From positions 7,394,823 through 7,458,822 of the forward strand of contig OZ025252.1 of the NCBI GenBank assembly GCA_964019135.1: DNA of 64,000 nt. The letters are read 5' to 3'. The notes beneath the pieces are model-generated. The model did not search any database, was not told the DNA's origin, and saw nothing but the letters and a program-made list of their open reading frames with translations. Positions 41,234 through 53,392 of this stretch are shown here, piece by piece. The stretch comes from Arenicola marina. Taxonomy: Eukaryota > Annelida > Polychaeta > Arenicolidae. Each line of letters opens with the position of its first letter. Position 1 is the stretch's first letter. A program made the translations under genes and the position numbers.

Positions 41234-41289
41234 CTACATGGGACGTGACGTCATTGTTGCGTTATCAGCACCGAACATTACGTTATTTT

Positions 41290-41700
41290 TGCTTAACGAG
41301 CGTCGGATCTGACGTTACGTGACGTCATGGTGTAGCCAGAGCCGGATCTGACGTCATGTGATGTATCCAGCGCCGGATCTGACGTCATGTGGATACTGCT
41401 AGCGCCGGAATGATGACGACATAACGTGACGTCATGGTGTAGCCAGAGCTGGATCTGACGTCATGGTGTAGCCAGAGCTGGATCTGACGTCGTTGTGATG
41501 TATCCAGCGCCGGATCTGACGTCATGTGGATACTGCTAGCGCCGGAATGATGACGACATAACGTGACGTCATGGTGTAGCCAGAGCTGGATCTGACGTCG
41601 TTGTGATGTATCCAGCGCCGGATCTGACGTCATGTGGATACTGCTAGCGCCGAAATGATGACGACATAACGTGACGTCATCATGTTGTAGCCAGTCCGGA
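41290..41700. repeat. Composite tandem repeat just after the Dicer stop
   Basis: Repeating modules of GCCGGATCTGACGTCATGTG, GTAGCCAGAGCTGGATCTG and GATGACGACATAACGTGACG. A larger unit of about 120 bp is repeated near 41,410-41,530 and 41,530-41,660. TGACGTCA or near matches occur many times. Probably in the Dicer 3' UTR. Confidence 0.85.
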
Positions 41701-42204
41701 TCTGTTTGGCTGGTTGGACCCCTGCGAACACTATACATATGCTTTGCGCAGTGCCATGGCAGATGGTGCTGATGACATAAACCTTGAACTTGTCCCATTA
41801 GTTCTTTTTAATCGGAATTTCGTGTTGTCATGGTGACCAGGTACCAGGTTCCTTCCTGCATGTGTGCGGTACTACTAACGTCACCCGTTGCCATGACGAT
41901 ACCGACACCAGTTTGTGTCCACGATCTCTTGCGCCCCGGTCCACCCACGCCCCCCCCCCCCCAAAGCCGCGCAAGACGACGGACAACATGTATTTTGAAC
42001 TATGTGCTGTGCGTGACGTGTCCCCTCGTGCTGCTATTTATAGCGACCATGTGTCAAACACAGTTGTCTCTGCTTACGGCCACGTGCCCCTCGAGCCCTA
42101 TTGCTCAACGGTTGGCGGTGTGGGCGCCGAGAGATGAACCCTCGTTGCTCCGGGGGTCAGCGTGCCGACCGACAGTTCGTCTACCTCCTACACGTTACAC
42201 ACGG

Positions 42205-42520
42205 GATGACGCCACTGGGCTGACGTCACTGGGCTGACGTCAATGGGCTGACGTCACTGGGCTGACGTCACAGGGTTGAAGTCACTATGCTGACGTCGCT
42301 GAGTTGACGTCATTACGATGGAGTTCTATGGTCTGACGTCGCACAGCTGACGTCATTATGATGGAGTTTTATGGTCTGACGTCATTATGATGGAATTCTG
42401 TGGTCTGACGTCACTTAGCTGACGTCATTATGATGGAGTTCTGTGGTCTGATGTCACTGGAAGAACGTCACTAGTCTGACGATGGGGTGACGTCGCTATT
42501 CTGACGTCACAGATCCGATG
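42205..42520. repeat. Second TGACGTCA-rich array downstream of Dicer
   Basis: Short irregular units of 13-20 bp such as GGGCTGACGTCACT, then longer ones with ATTATGATGGAGTTCTGTGG. It shares only the TGACGTC(A) core with the array at 41,290. Confidence 0.85.
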
Positions 42521-45500
42521 CTGTGGATATCATAGCTTCAAGACTATTGTAATGGCCATGATGTTTTCATACAGAGGAAATTGGTGTCATTGATAACTAC
42601 AACTGAGCTACCTGCTAAGATGTTCGTGCGATAACAGTATAAACCTCATATCGTTGTGTGATATCCGGACTTATTTTAGTGAATACTGCCCACCCCCCCC
42701 CCCCCCCTCCATTCTTCCCCCTCCTGGATTTTAGAGGTGGAAATGGGAGGAGGGCTTTTCCGCAGAACCCTCCCACATCCAGCAATGTATTAAGTACCCC
42801 TCGCTCCGCGGACTATACCAATTGTTCGTCAGTAAATCTAAAATGTAGAATCTGACGTAATGCTAGTCTCCATATTCTTACCCGATTGGAGTTTTGATTG
42901 AGACACCTGTAGTCTATAGTTACTTTCTACCAGACGAAAGATGCCACTAGTAAACACTGGTAGTTTACATGTTAAATATTATGTTAGATATAATGTTCAG
43001 GAGATGTTTAGTGTTAATAGCGCTCACCGTCTTTACCCTTTTTATTGAATTTGAAGCAGATGGATGCTTGCAATGTGTAGGCGCATCGGTAGTCCGAGAG
43101 TTGTAACTGATCGACCCCACCTCAGTGAGTTATGGTTTGACCCATCAGAGTTGTAAGCTGTGATACTGGGTAGCTTTGTAGGGAATTTTGTCCCGGATAG
43201 CGGTCGAGGTATAACACTAGACTTTCCGGTCGAGGGTGGGCAGTTTGCCGACGAGATATTCTGACGGTGTGATAGGGTTCAGTTACCGGCCACAACTTCA
43301 GTTATACCTTATTCTGGTGAATGACGCACGTTAAATAATTGTTTTACATGAAATATATATTTATTCCTCAGACTAATGAGCTGTTTAAAATTAATTCGAT
43401 AACAAATTAGAATCGATTTTGTGAAAGGTAACCAGTAACAGAGGTGGCACACCAGTAACTAAAATGGTACACTAATAACAAAACGGGTGGCGCACCAGTA
43501 ACAAATTATTACTGACCAAAGTGAACTGAGCTTGCGAATGACTAACGCAGTCTGCGAGCAAACAACAAAAGTGCCATACTAACAGTAACAACAGTTCTAT
43601 TAGTAAACCGTTAGTCGACTGACGTAATTTGATTTACGTCCGCTCACTGCCACCCCCTGGGCATTAAGGCACCTTTCTATGTTAAGATTTGTCCTGATGT
43701 ATAGCTACAGAACACTCGATGATGTCTTTTGTTTCGCCATGTAAAGGTTTCCGATGACCCCCGGCGCCTGTTGTAAACTGTCGTCTTACCGTTCGTTCTG
43801 AGGGACCTGGAGTCCTGCGGTGAGAAGTGTCAAATGTATTGATTGACGTATTGATCAACATGTATTGTCATGTATTGATTGATTAGGTCTGTCTGAGTGA
43901 ACTTATGTATAACCAGGTCAAACTCACGCTTGACGTTAAATATGTGAGTATAACATGTCTGAACAGAACTGACTAAAGCAGGTGTAATTTTATGCCACAA
44001 TGTTCGTCGAACGTGTCAGGCGTGCGGTGGAGCGGATGCTTACTCAAGTGACGCTTACCGCTAGGGGTCAGTCGCCAGCGATCGTCTCACCGTCTGGAGT
44101 GGGAGGGAGTTTGGAACACTTATGTACTGGGGTCTCTTACAATGTTGCTGTTATCAACGGAAATTTTTATGACGGTTTTGTCGTCTGATATGCACATGCT
44201 CACGAACGCAGGCTGAAGATAACCGGTAAATAAGCACGAGTTGAGGACAAGAACCGAGCTGACAAGTACCAGTTGACGACAAATAACGAGCTGACAGAAC
44301 AAGCTACGACAAGTACGAGCTGACAATTACGGGTCAATTTGACGTGTTACTATCACGAATTTACGGCAAGAGGAAGTAACTAACGAGAGACACTAAATAA
44401 CGTCCAATATCGTGATCTATATGCGCTTCGCCTTTTTGTCTCAGAGACAATTACAAATCATGTCGCTCAACATGGTCTTGACTAGAAAACTAACGCTCCG
44501 CGACTAATATATATCTAGTCAGATTTCCTCTATAGAACTGTTCGCTACAAATTAAGACGCCCTAAAATTGGTGCAGCCTGTATGTAAGGCTAACCAAGGA
44601 CCTTCCCTTTGGCGACATTCCAATTCATAATAATTACAACGATATATTTCGAAGTAATGCAATATTCATGCCAGTTTTACTAAATATACAGAAGAGGATG
44701 TGGTGCTTCACAACTGAAGGAGCTATATTTGAAACGCAGATTTCGGAAGTTCAATTACAATTATGGGAAAGCAACTATCCAGTTGTATCACGTTATGAGA
44801 TTCGAACTTTTGTCTAGTATTCTATTTTCAGGAACGCTTGTCCCCTAGAAGTTATTTTAGCGTTCGTTCTACCTCAGCGAGGTTCTCTGCCGTGTAAAAC
44901 TAGAATGATCGATAGAAGTGCTTTTAGGCCTATATTTGCATGCGTATGAAGTAGCATCATTCGTATCCAGGCTACATGAGGCATTTCGCAGAGACGGAAT
45001 TTCATTTAACAAAAAATTGCATTTGGTAAATTCATGACTTTAATGCTGAGTTAAAGTGTATGCGTTTAGTCTCAGTAGATATATGATTCGTCAGAACTTG
45101 ACGATTCTTTTCTGAATGTGGTTTGACGTCGTAAGTTCTTGTGACAAACCTATTTTTTGTTATGACGCCTCACCCCTGTGGCTGCTTCAGACAGCGGCAC
45201 GTGGGTTTTCCCACCAAAGTGTTTGCTTTTATCACAATCTGATTATTTAAAAGACTCAGTTGCGCTCCATAATTTGCTTCGTCAAGTGCCTTTAACTGTC
45301 CTTGTACACGTATCTCCCGCCGATGCACTGCGGTGTGTGAGTCAAGGTTTGCCAACGTAGTGAATGATTTTTACTTTTTGATGACGTCATTTCTTGAATC
45401 GAATAAAGGTGAATTGAAAAACGATTTCTCATTGTGCAGTTTGTTTTTCTTTTTAACATATATATGAACATGGACGTTTTTGAACCAACTTTGATTTCGT

Positions 45501-46514
45501 TCGTTACAATGATATAAGTCATTTTCGCTACTTCCTGGACAAACCAATGTGTCACTAACAATAGGAGATGCACGGGCGGCCGCTCATTGATTGCTTTGGG
45601 TCTGGCTTTGTCTCCTGATCTTGATCTTAACATTAAGCCAATGATCATACCAGGGATCGTCGACCAGTCGCTCGTGATCTACAAGTTACAGTTAGATTAC
45701 AAATTAAACGAAGCCACCTTAATATTATGCCCCTGAAAAAGTAACCCCGGTCTAAACCAATTTCTTGCAATTTCTAATTTTTTCGATTAGCGACACATAC
45801 CTATTTTAAGGATGGATTCAGGTAGAGTGAGTAGGGGGGGGTGGGGGTCCACTTCTGGTAGATGGACTGCCGAAAATCTTACGACGGGGGTGGGGGAGGG
45901 GAACCCGAAAGATGAGGGGGTCCTGTACCAAAAGTGGTGGGGGGGGGGGGGTGGGCACACCGAAGATCGCGTACACTTTGCCTTGAAAAAGGGTATCCCT
46001 TCCACTGAGTATATGTGTATCATGACCGCGGATGTAAAGTTCGTTCTTTGACATTAATTTGGGATAAAGCGTTCTACGGCTATATGGCGAGCGGGTTTTC
46101 GTTGACATTAATTTAGAATGAAGCGTTCTACGGCTGTGCAGTGCAGCCGTGCGTAAACTGGTAAACTGAAGTTGTGACAGGCGCCCTGCGTAACGTGCGT
46201 AGGTGCACATACACACACCACCCGGGTTATTCTGTTACTTACTTCCTGATAATGTACTGCTTCATTGCGTGCCCAACCTGTAGAGATGTCGAAGTGGTCT
46301 TACTGGCACTAAATACGTCATGAGAGGTCCTCGACAGTGCAAAACTCAGTTGAGGCTTGGCTTGGACTTGAAGAGTTCTGGCATAGACATGCGTCAGTGC
46401 CAGTGGCAGTGGTAGGAATTGCCTGGTTAGGACATATAGCCTATCTAGACCCATTGCCAGTATTGGTCTCCAAGCCACATTTCCAGTGGCAGTAGATCAA
46501 TATAAGCTGGCAAA
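42521..46514. other. Intergenic region between Dicer and SELENON
   Basis: No recognised gene. It may contain the distal Dicer 3' UTR; a candidate AATAAA is at 45402. Minor repeats are a short ACCAGTAAC series near 43430-43510, GAGCTGACAAG-type motifs near 44230-44330, and a duplicated block (GACATTAATTT ... GCGTTCTACGGCT) at about 46042-46135. Confidence 0.4.
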
Positions 46515-49500
46515 ATGGCTAGATCTGGAGGGACAAACTCACCAAAATCCCAGTCAGGAAGAAAAGGAAACTCCAGGGATATCGGTATTCAAGTGGATCT
46601 CATAAATGGAAATACTGGACAGGGTAGATATTCCAAATGGCTATGGTTGCTTGTGTTGGGTGTGGCAGTTCTGGCTTCTTCTCCAGTTTACAAAGTCGTC
46701 GTAGGACTCTTGAGGCCAAGGGGTTTCCAGGTGCCTGGAGAAATGATTGAAGATCTTGGTATGGATGGGATAATACTGTTCAAACAACATGACAGAGATG
46801 ACGATGGATATTTATCTCTGCAAGAATTTGAACCTCTGGCTCATAGAATAAAAGAGGTAAATGTAAGTAAGAAATTTATATATCTTTTTATTTATATGTA
46901 AAATCTGATCTATAGATAATAGATATATGTAAGGTTTTATTTACAATTGCTAATCAATTATTTAAAAGATATATAGGTTTTTTTTCAGTATAAATTAGAA
47001 CATACTTATTATATATAATAAAGAATATAATGGCATATTAATTGCTAAGCTTTATTGGGTTAAATGTTGCATCTGTATAGTTATTTATATCCTCAAAATA
47101 TGGATACTAATATTTTGTGCCAGACTTTATATTTATACAGTTAGATAATATCTCTATAATACAGATTTTAAAAGTCATAATGAAGGTGGAAAATTTCTAT
47201 ATGAGCAGTTTTACCAGATATATTAATTATAGTATCTAATTCATGGTAAGTATTAATGATGCAAATAGAAAATGAAGTATATTAGAATGGTTATATATAT
47301 CACTAAATTTTAGATTTATTACAGATATATTATATGAAACTCCTAATAAATGTAATAAATAAGGTGAAAAATGCATAGAGAGGTGGGAAAAGGATATGTA
47401 AACTGGCATGAACAGCATGATATATTTTACTTTCAGGAATCTTTTATTTATAATGAAGTCATTGAGGAGTGGGATGAGGTGTTGACTATTGAAACATCAT
47501 TTGAACCACTGCAGCTGAATACAATGTCCAAAGACTTGGATCTGGTAAGTAATAATGGTTTACTTGTATAGAGATGATAGATCCATGCAAATATATGTCA
47601 TGTAATTTGTCATGTAATTATTGATCAAGGCTATAACATAAATAGGTACTTTATGCAAGCAGGAAGGAATGAAAAACCTAAATACTTAAGATCATTCTGA
47701 TATTGCAATGTGATATATATTGACATTATATTATTTGTGCCATGTTGATTAACGGTTAATCACACAGCTCCTCTTCAAGTACTGCATGCTCTCTCTTTCA
47801 GACTTCAATTGCAGGACCACTGGATCCATTGCGTGGACTTAAAACCTGGAAAAAGTCTGTCAAAGAGTGGCAGAATATCGGTGCTAGTCACCTAAAGCCT
47901 TTCCTTCCAACTGACCTGTATGACCTGCAGACAGTGGGCAAGGTGTACAGCCTGATAACTATGCCAGGTTCCCTGAAGGGATCCACGCTGTCCAGCAACC
48001 GGTATCTGCCGCCAAGACTGGTTGGTGATCCTGAGATTATGATTCATCGTCTTCTGAGCATGTTCCATCCGAGACCCTTTGTTTTTGCTCGCTTTGCACC
48101 CCAAGGCAGTGTAGCCATCATCAGGGCTGCCAATGACAAACTGGTTGAAGTCACCTTTAGGTAGGGGTTAACTACTTCTTTATGGATTGTGTGCACTTTC
48201 GTTTCAACTAGATGAGAAACATACTCTTATTTACCGACATTCATTTGCAAGAAGGGAGTCATAAGCCAGCAATATTTATTGTGTAGATAAAGAGTTTATA
48301 TCAGTTTATGTCAATGGCTCCTCTGTTGCTTCGAATATTACATGTTTTTATCTCCTTGGTTTGCATCCTGAAATCAAAATCTCAATAGGATTGGCAACTT
48401 CACAGCACATCTGGGATAAATGGAACAGCCGCCTTTTTGTTTGACCTTCATACTTTGTATGTTCTTGCCGTATAATATGTGTACTTTGCTTGTAGAATAC
48501 ACGCCGAGTTCCAGCTGAACGAGGCACCCTTCCCACCCTTCTGGTTCACCCCGGCCCAGTTCATGGGCCACATCATCATGAGCAAGGACGGCAGCCATGT
48601 GTATGACTTCCACATGTATGTGCCCACGGACAAGAGACTCAATGTTGGTAAGTCGAGACCATGACTTCCACATGTATCTGTCCACGGACAAGAGACTCAA
48701 TGTTGGTAAGTCGAGACCATGACTTCCACATGTATCTGCCCACGGACAAGAGACTCAATGTTGGTAAGTCGAGACCATGACTTCCACATGTATGTGTCCA
48801 CGGACAAGAGACTCAATGTTGGTAAGTCGAGACCATGACTTCCACATGTATGTGCCCACGGACAAGAGACTCAATGTTGGTAAGTCGAGACCATGACTTC
48901 CACCTGTATCTGCCCACGGACAAGAGACTCAATGTTGGTAAGTCGAGACCATGACTTCCACATGTATGTGCCCACGGACAAGAGACTCAATGTTGGTAAG
49001 TCGAGACCATGACTTCCACCTGTATCTGCCCACGGACAAGAGACTCAATGTTGGTAAGTCGGGACCATGACTTCCACATGTATGTGCCCACGGACAAGAG
49101 ACTCAATGTTGGTAAGTCGAGACCATGACTTCCACATGTATGTGCCCACGGACAAGAGACTCAATGTTGGTAAGTCGAGACCATGACTTCCACATGTATG
49201 TGTCCACGGACAAGAGACTCAATGTTGGTAAGTCGAGACCATGACTTCCACATGTATCTGCCCACGGACAAGAGACTCAATGTTGGTAAGTCGAGACCAT
49301 GACTTCCACCTGTATGTGCCCACGGACAAGAGACTCAATGTTGGTAAGTCGAGACCATGACTTCCACCTGTATCTGCCCACGGACAAGAGACGCAATGTT
49401 GGTAAGTCGAGACCATGACTTCCACATGTATGTGCCCACGGACAAGAGACTCAATGTTGGTAAGTCGAGACCATGACTTCCACATGTATGTGTCCACGGA

Positions 49501-52500
49501 CAAGAGACTCAATGTTGGTAAGTCGAGACCATGACTTCCACATGTATCTGCCCACGGACAAGAGACTCAATGTTGGTAAGTCGAGACCATGACTTCCACC
49601 TGTATGTGCCCACGGACAAGAGACTCAATGTTGGTAAGTCGGGACCATGACTTCCACATGTATCTGTCCACGGACAAGAGACTCAATGTTGGTAAGTCGA
49701 GACCATGACTTCCACATGTATGTGTCCACGGACAAGAGACTCAATGTTGGTAAGTCGAGACCATGACTTCCACCTGTATCTGCCCACGGACAAGAGACTC
49801 AATGTTGGTAAGTCGGGACCATGACTTCCACCTGTATCTGCCCACGGACAAGAGACTCAATGTTGGTAAGTCGAGACCATGACTTCCACATGTATGTGTC
49901 CACGGACAAGAGACTCAATGTTGGTAAGTCGAGACCATGACTTCCACATGTATGTGTCCACGGACAAGAGACTCAATGTTGGTAAGTCGAGACCATGACT
50001 TCCACCTGTATCTGCCCACGGACAAGAGACTCAATGTTGGTAAGTCGGGACCATGACTTCCACATGTATCTGTCCACGGACAAGAGACTCAATGTTGGTA
50101 AGGCGTAACCACATGTAGTCCTGTCGGGCTGTCCAGTGATCCTACTTTCCTACCTTTTCCTACTTTCGTCTCTATCTTTTTTTTTCTTACTTTTGACTTT
50201 TGTTTTTGTACGTTTGTCCTACTCTTTGCTTCAATTTTCCTACTTTGTCTACATTTTCATTTCTACTTTTGTCCTATTGTTTCATGGAGGTGTGCTGGAC
50301 AGCCTGTCTTGTTCGCTTATTACTGCAAACTCATGGTCGTGCCTATGTAAACGGGGCTGAAAGTAAACGCTGGAGAGATGTAGCCCCAGGCTATGTCAGG
50401 CTGGAGAAGTTAGAGAGATCCAAGTCAGTAAATTCGAGCAGCATTCCTCATTCCATGCAACAAAGTGAAGCAAAGTCACCATCGGGTGTTATTATAATAA
50501 CAGGTTTATTTCATAAAGGACAATAATATGAACTTGTTTCTAACGAAGAGATATGTAATAGAAAGAAAAGCATGATGAAATATCTACAAAATTCCAAGAT
50601 TAAAAGTTGTCTAGTAAAGTACACGTGAGATTTATGTACTATATAGTATGTGCTTTCAGCCAGTAAGAGGGGTTTTCTTCTTCAAAATGGTTTTCTTTTG
50701 ACTTGAATTAAATTCAGATACAAACTCTTTATATACAAGCCTGTTTTAGGTGTTAATAGTTGGGTTTATTAGTTGAATTCGTTGCAAAATGTCCCTTATC
50801 GGTAGTGTGTAATTGTCGTCTGCTCGACGTCACCTTTGACCTTAACTTGACCTGTTTCAGACATGGAATGGGTAACGGACGCCTTGACGTGACCTGTGAC
50901 ATTAACTTGACCTGTTTCAGACATGGAATGGGCGAATGTGGACACTGAGCTGCAGGACAATATGGAGGTCGACATCGGCTTCATGCCTCGGATGGAGCTG
51001 AGATCCTCGAGAAGCTCCATCCACGTGTTTGACGAGGCTGGGCGACTGGGGTACCGCCTACCGGCCGATCCAGAGGACCAGGAAGGTCTCGCCGGGATTA
51101 CGTGGCGGGAAGAAATCTCAGTGGCCGAAGCGAGACGGCGGCTGGAAGTTGAAATGTATCCGTTTAAACAGGCGAGTGGTAATTAGATGATGGGCATTAC
51201 TAGTTACGGGAGGCATTCACGTCATGGGCTGTATGTTTTCAGTAGTTTCTCAGTTCTTGATGGCCCTCACAGTACACAATATTTAAGCTTCGCGTCTGAA
51301 GGCGCAACTTATCAGGCCGCGTTAAGAGAAATAGTGCGTAAAAATAGGTATAAGACACATACAGCTGTATCTAGTAACGACATCCGCTTTTAGTTCACCA
51401 GATGGAACACGCACTAAGACTTCATGTCTTAATATGGATAATCGAGGATTCAGTTTTCGCGTTGCTTTGTAGTGATATGCTTCTTTCCAAGATAAAAAAA
51501 ACATTGAGACAGATTTCTACTTCCAACAAAGATGAGGAAAAACAAATGAGATTTGGCTCTCTACGAACATATTTACTGAGAGACAGAAAAAAAGATTTGC
51601 GACTGAAATCCCCCCCCCCCCCCAATCATACTACTATGTACCTTTCAGGGCGCCGATCTACATATCAGTATTTTGTTTAAATGTCGTCTGCCTATCTCTT
51701 TGACCAGGTGGAGTACTACAACTTCACGACGGTGTTTGAGAGGGCGCGGGGGGCGGAGCGGCCTATCCACTCCATCCTGCTCTGGGGCGCCCTCGATGAC
51801 CAGAGTTGCTGAGGTTCCGCGCGGACACTCCGGGAAACGTCCTTGGAATGTCCGCGCGTCCTCTCCATCCTGGCCGACAGCTTCGTCAGCAGCTGGTACT
51901 TGGTGGCCGACCTCGAGGTAGCGCTCATGCGACATTTATCTACCCCGTTTGTGTTAATCTTATTGAATTACATGTATTTCAAAGACAATTTCGGCATACA
52001 AACTCGTAGCCTCTGTCAAATAAAGTTAAAAGTAGTTGTATATCTTTATACTATATATATACATGTATATTATTGTGCCCGTCTTAGTTATTCATAAAAT
52101 TGTTCCATTTTTTTGGAGATCTACCTTTTTTCAAATAACGGCTTGACTGATATATTTGTGTTCATTCATTATGTCCCACCAGCTGTCATACTGTATGCAT
52201 AAGACACAACTTCATTTGTTTGTGTAGGATAAAGCTCCCATGTCTGTCTTCGCAAAGAGTAAGGTGTTACTCCCGAAGTCATGGCTCCTCCCTTCCTCGA
52301 CCCTTCCCATTGTCGCGATAGGAGTTACACCGCTTATTGAGTAAAACGTCCTACATGATATCAATCTTGTCGCTAGGCGTTGAAAGACGACTCGAGCGAG
52401 CCCGAGTTCGCCGCGCTGGCCAAGCTTCAGCTGGACCACTACAAGTTCCCCGTCATGATGATGGTACTGGCTCCCAACGGCTCCATCATCCACAGCCTCA

Positions 52501-53392
52501 ACGCCAACGAGTTCATGGAGGTGGACGACGAGCCCGGGATCCTGGAGCTGCCCCCCATCACCTCCCTGTAAGTCCCGGGGACATGGCTCCACTCTCCCCT
52601 CCTTCTCCAATTGACGCGATAAGACAAAAAGTGGTTACAGCGTCCTGAATATGCAACCAGCCAACCACTAAGTCTCCGCGGGAAGCATTCAGCGACCTGC
52701 GCAGGGCAGTGCGTCCTGCGCAGGGCAGTGCGACCGGCTATATGGCAATACAACGCCAGGCCATAGATGTCCGTGTTGGAATTGGAAATCGTTTATTTCT
52801 CACTTTCGGCGCACAGCCTCTGGTACATACACAAAATAAGTGATAGCGAAGCAAAACAGTGCAGTCAGCAAAAAAGTAGTCGCAAGTAATTCGGAAAAAA
52901 AATCTTGATATTTTACTATACTTAAATTTATTTTCGTTTTCAAAGAAGTAAAGTCTTTCTTTAACCGCTCCATTTACAAAATTTGTTATTTCTTATTTTT
53001 TGTTTGTTAATTCAGTAGTTAATTATTGTGGATGATATAAATATATATGAAGGTGACTCTGCTCAAAGCTCTTAACACAAAGTATATTTAAATGGAGTTC
53101 GTGTTGGAACACACCATCATGGTTGTATACCAGTATTTTATGGGCGCGTAATAGAGGAACACCCATAAATTCATTGGCAAGAATTGCAAAGGCTAAGAGT
53201 TGATAGTTCAATCCTGCAGCTGTGAATATGCATGTTGTGTATAATATGTTTACATTATCTTGACCGAAGTATCCTTGTTGGTTCATAAATCGCTTTTCCT
53301 TCAGGTTTGAGGATCCCTCGTGTAAAGATTACGAACGCTTCTTGACGGAAGGTCTACAGAAGGCCTCAGCATATGACATCAAGACTAACTAA
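46515..53392 (+). CDS. SELENON: Selenoprotein N (Sec encoded by in-frame UGA)
   Basis: Eight coding exons in phase: 46515-46862, 47437-47544, 47802-48160, 48496-48647, 50921-51171, 51708-51917, 52377-52567, 53305-53392. They give 568 residues including Sec441 (human protein about 590). Residues 41-66 form a membrane anchor. A canonical EF-hand loop, [12 protein letters not shown], is at 93-104. Family blocks follow: [43 protein letters not shown], then [13 protein letters not shown] with the redox Cys-Sec pair. SELENON is an ER membrane protein that senses luminal calcium and affects SERCA and redox state; mutations of the human gene cause myopathy. Start: aaaATGG. Exon 1 could instead end two codons earlier (GTAAAT donor). 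The intron after 51171 is GC-AG. The intron after 48647 begins with a 26-copy donor array. Confidence 0.97.
48603..50107 (+). repeat. 58-bp minisatellite repeating a SELENON exon end with its 5' splice site, 26 donor copies
   Basis: The true donor is at 48648. The exon end (coding [14 protein letters not shown]) plus GTAAGTCGAGACC repeats every 58 bp, the last donor being at 50098, exactly 25 x 58 bp away. Units vary at a few sites (CATGTATGTG/CATGTATCTG, GCCCACGG/TCCACGG, GTCGAG/GTCGGG), and all but the last keep GTAAGTCG; the last reads GTAAGGCG. Reading past the true donor in frame meets TGA at 48662. Confidence 0.97.
50125..50306. mobile_element. Non-autonomous inverted-repeat DNA element, copy 2
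   Basis: Begins CGGGCTGTCCAG and ends CTGGACAGCCTG, with CCTACTTT-rich interior, like the element at 27601 but shorter. Flanks TCCTGT (50119-50124) and TCTTGT (50307-50312) match at five of six positions, in keeping with a 6-bp target-site duplication. It sits just after the SELENON donor array. Confidence 0.8.
50823..50932 (+). repeat. 60-bp tandem duplication of a SELENON 3' splice site
   Basis: TTAACTTGACCTGTTTCAG followed by exon start ACATGGAATGGG occurs twice, 60 bp apart (acceptors end at 50860 and 50920). The second copy continues in the SELENON frame (DMEWANVD). The first continues to TGA within about ten codons, or could end as an 11-nt microexon at a GTAACG donor. This is the same intron that starts with the donor array. 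Confidence 0.9.
51810..51812 (+). other. Selenocysteine UGA codon
   Basis: TGA directly follows the TGC of the conserved SCUG motif in SELENON. The frame stays open on both sides within exon 51708-51917, and the downstream residues ([12 protein letters not shown]) match the family, so this is a Sec codon and not a terminator. Confidence 0.96.
51818..51858 (+). promoter_or_regulatory. Selenocysteine redefinition element-like stem-loop
   Basis: CGCGCGGACA (51818-51827) pairs perfectly with TGTCCGCGCG (51849-51858): a 10-bp GC-rich stem with a 21-nt loop starting five nt after the UGA. Mammalian SELENON has a functional stem-loop (SRE) in the same place that promotes UGA decoding. Equivalence here is inferred from position and stability. 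Confidence 0.85.
52224..52350 (+). mobile_element. Diverged 5'-truncated SINE fragment
   Basis: Matches the body of the main SINE family (AGGATAAAG, CCCATGTC, CTTCGCAAAGAGTA, CATGGCTCC, then GCGATA) with many changes and no tRNA-like head. It lies in the SELENON intron before the exon at 52377. Confidence 0.65.
52575..52668 (+). mobile_element. 5'-truncated SINE inserted in a SELENON 5' splice site
   Basis: From CCGGGGACATGGCTCC to the CAACCAGCCAACC tail this is the last 95 bp or so of the main SINE. TAAGTC lies on both sides (52569-52574 and 52669-52674), a target-site duplication that is itself part of the donor GTAAGTC at 52568. The insertion therefore hit the donor and the duplication kept it intact. 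Confidence 0.8.
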
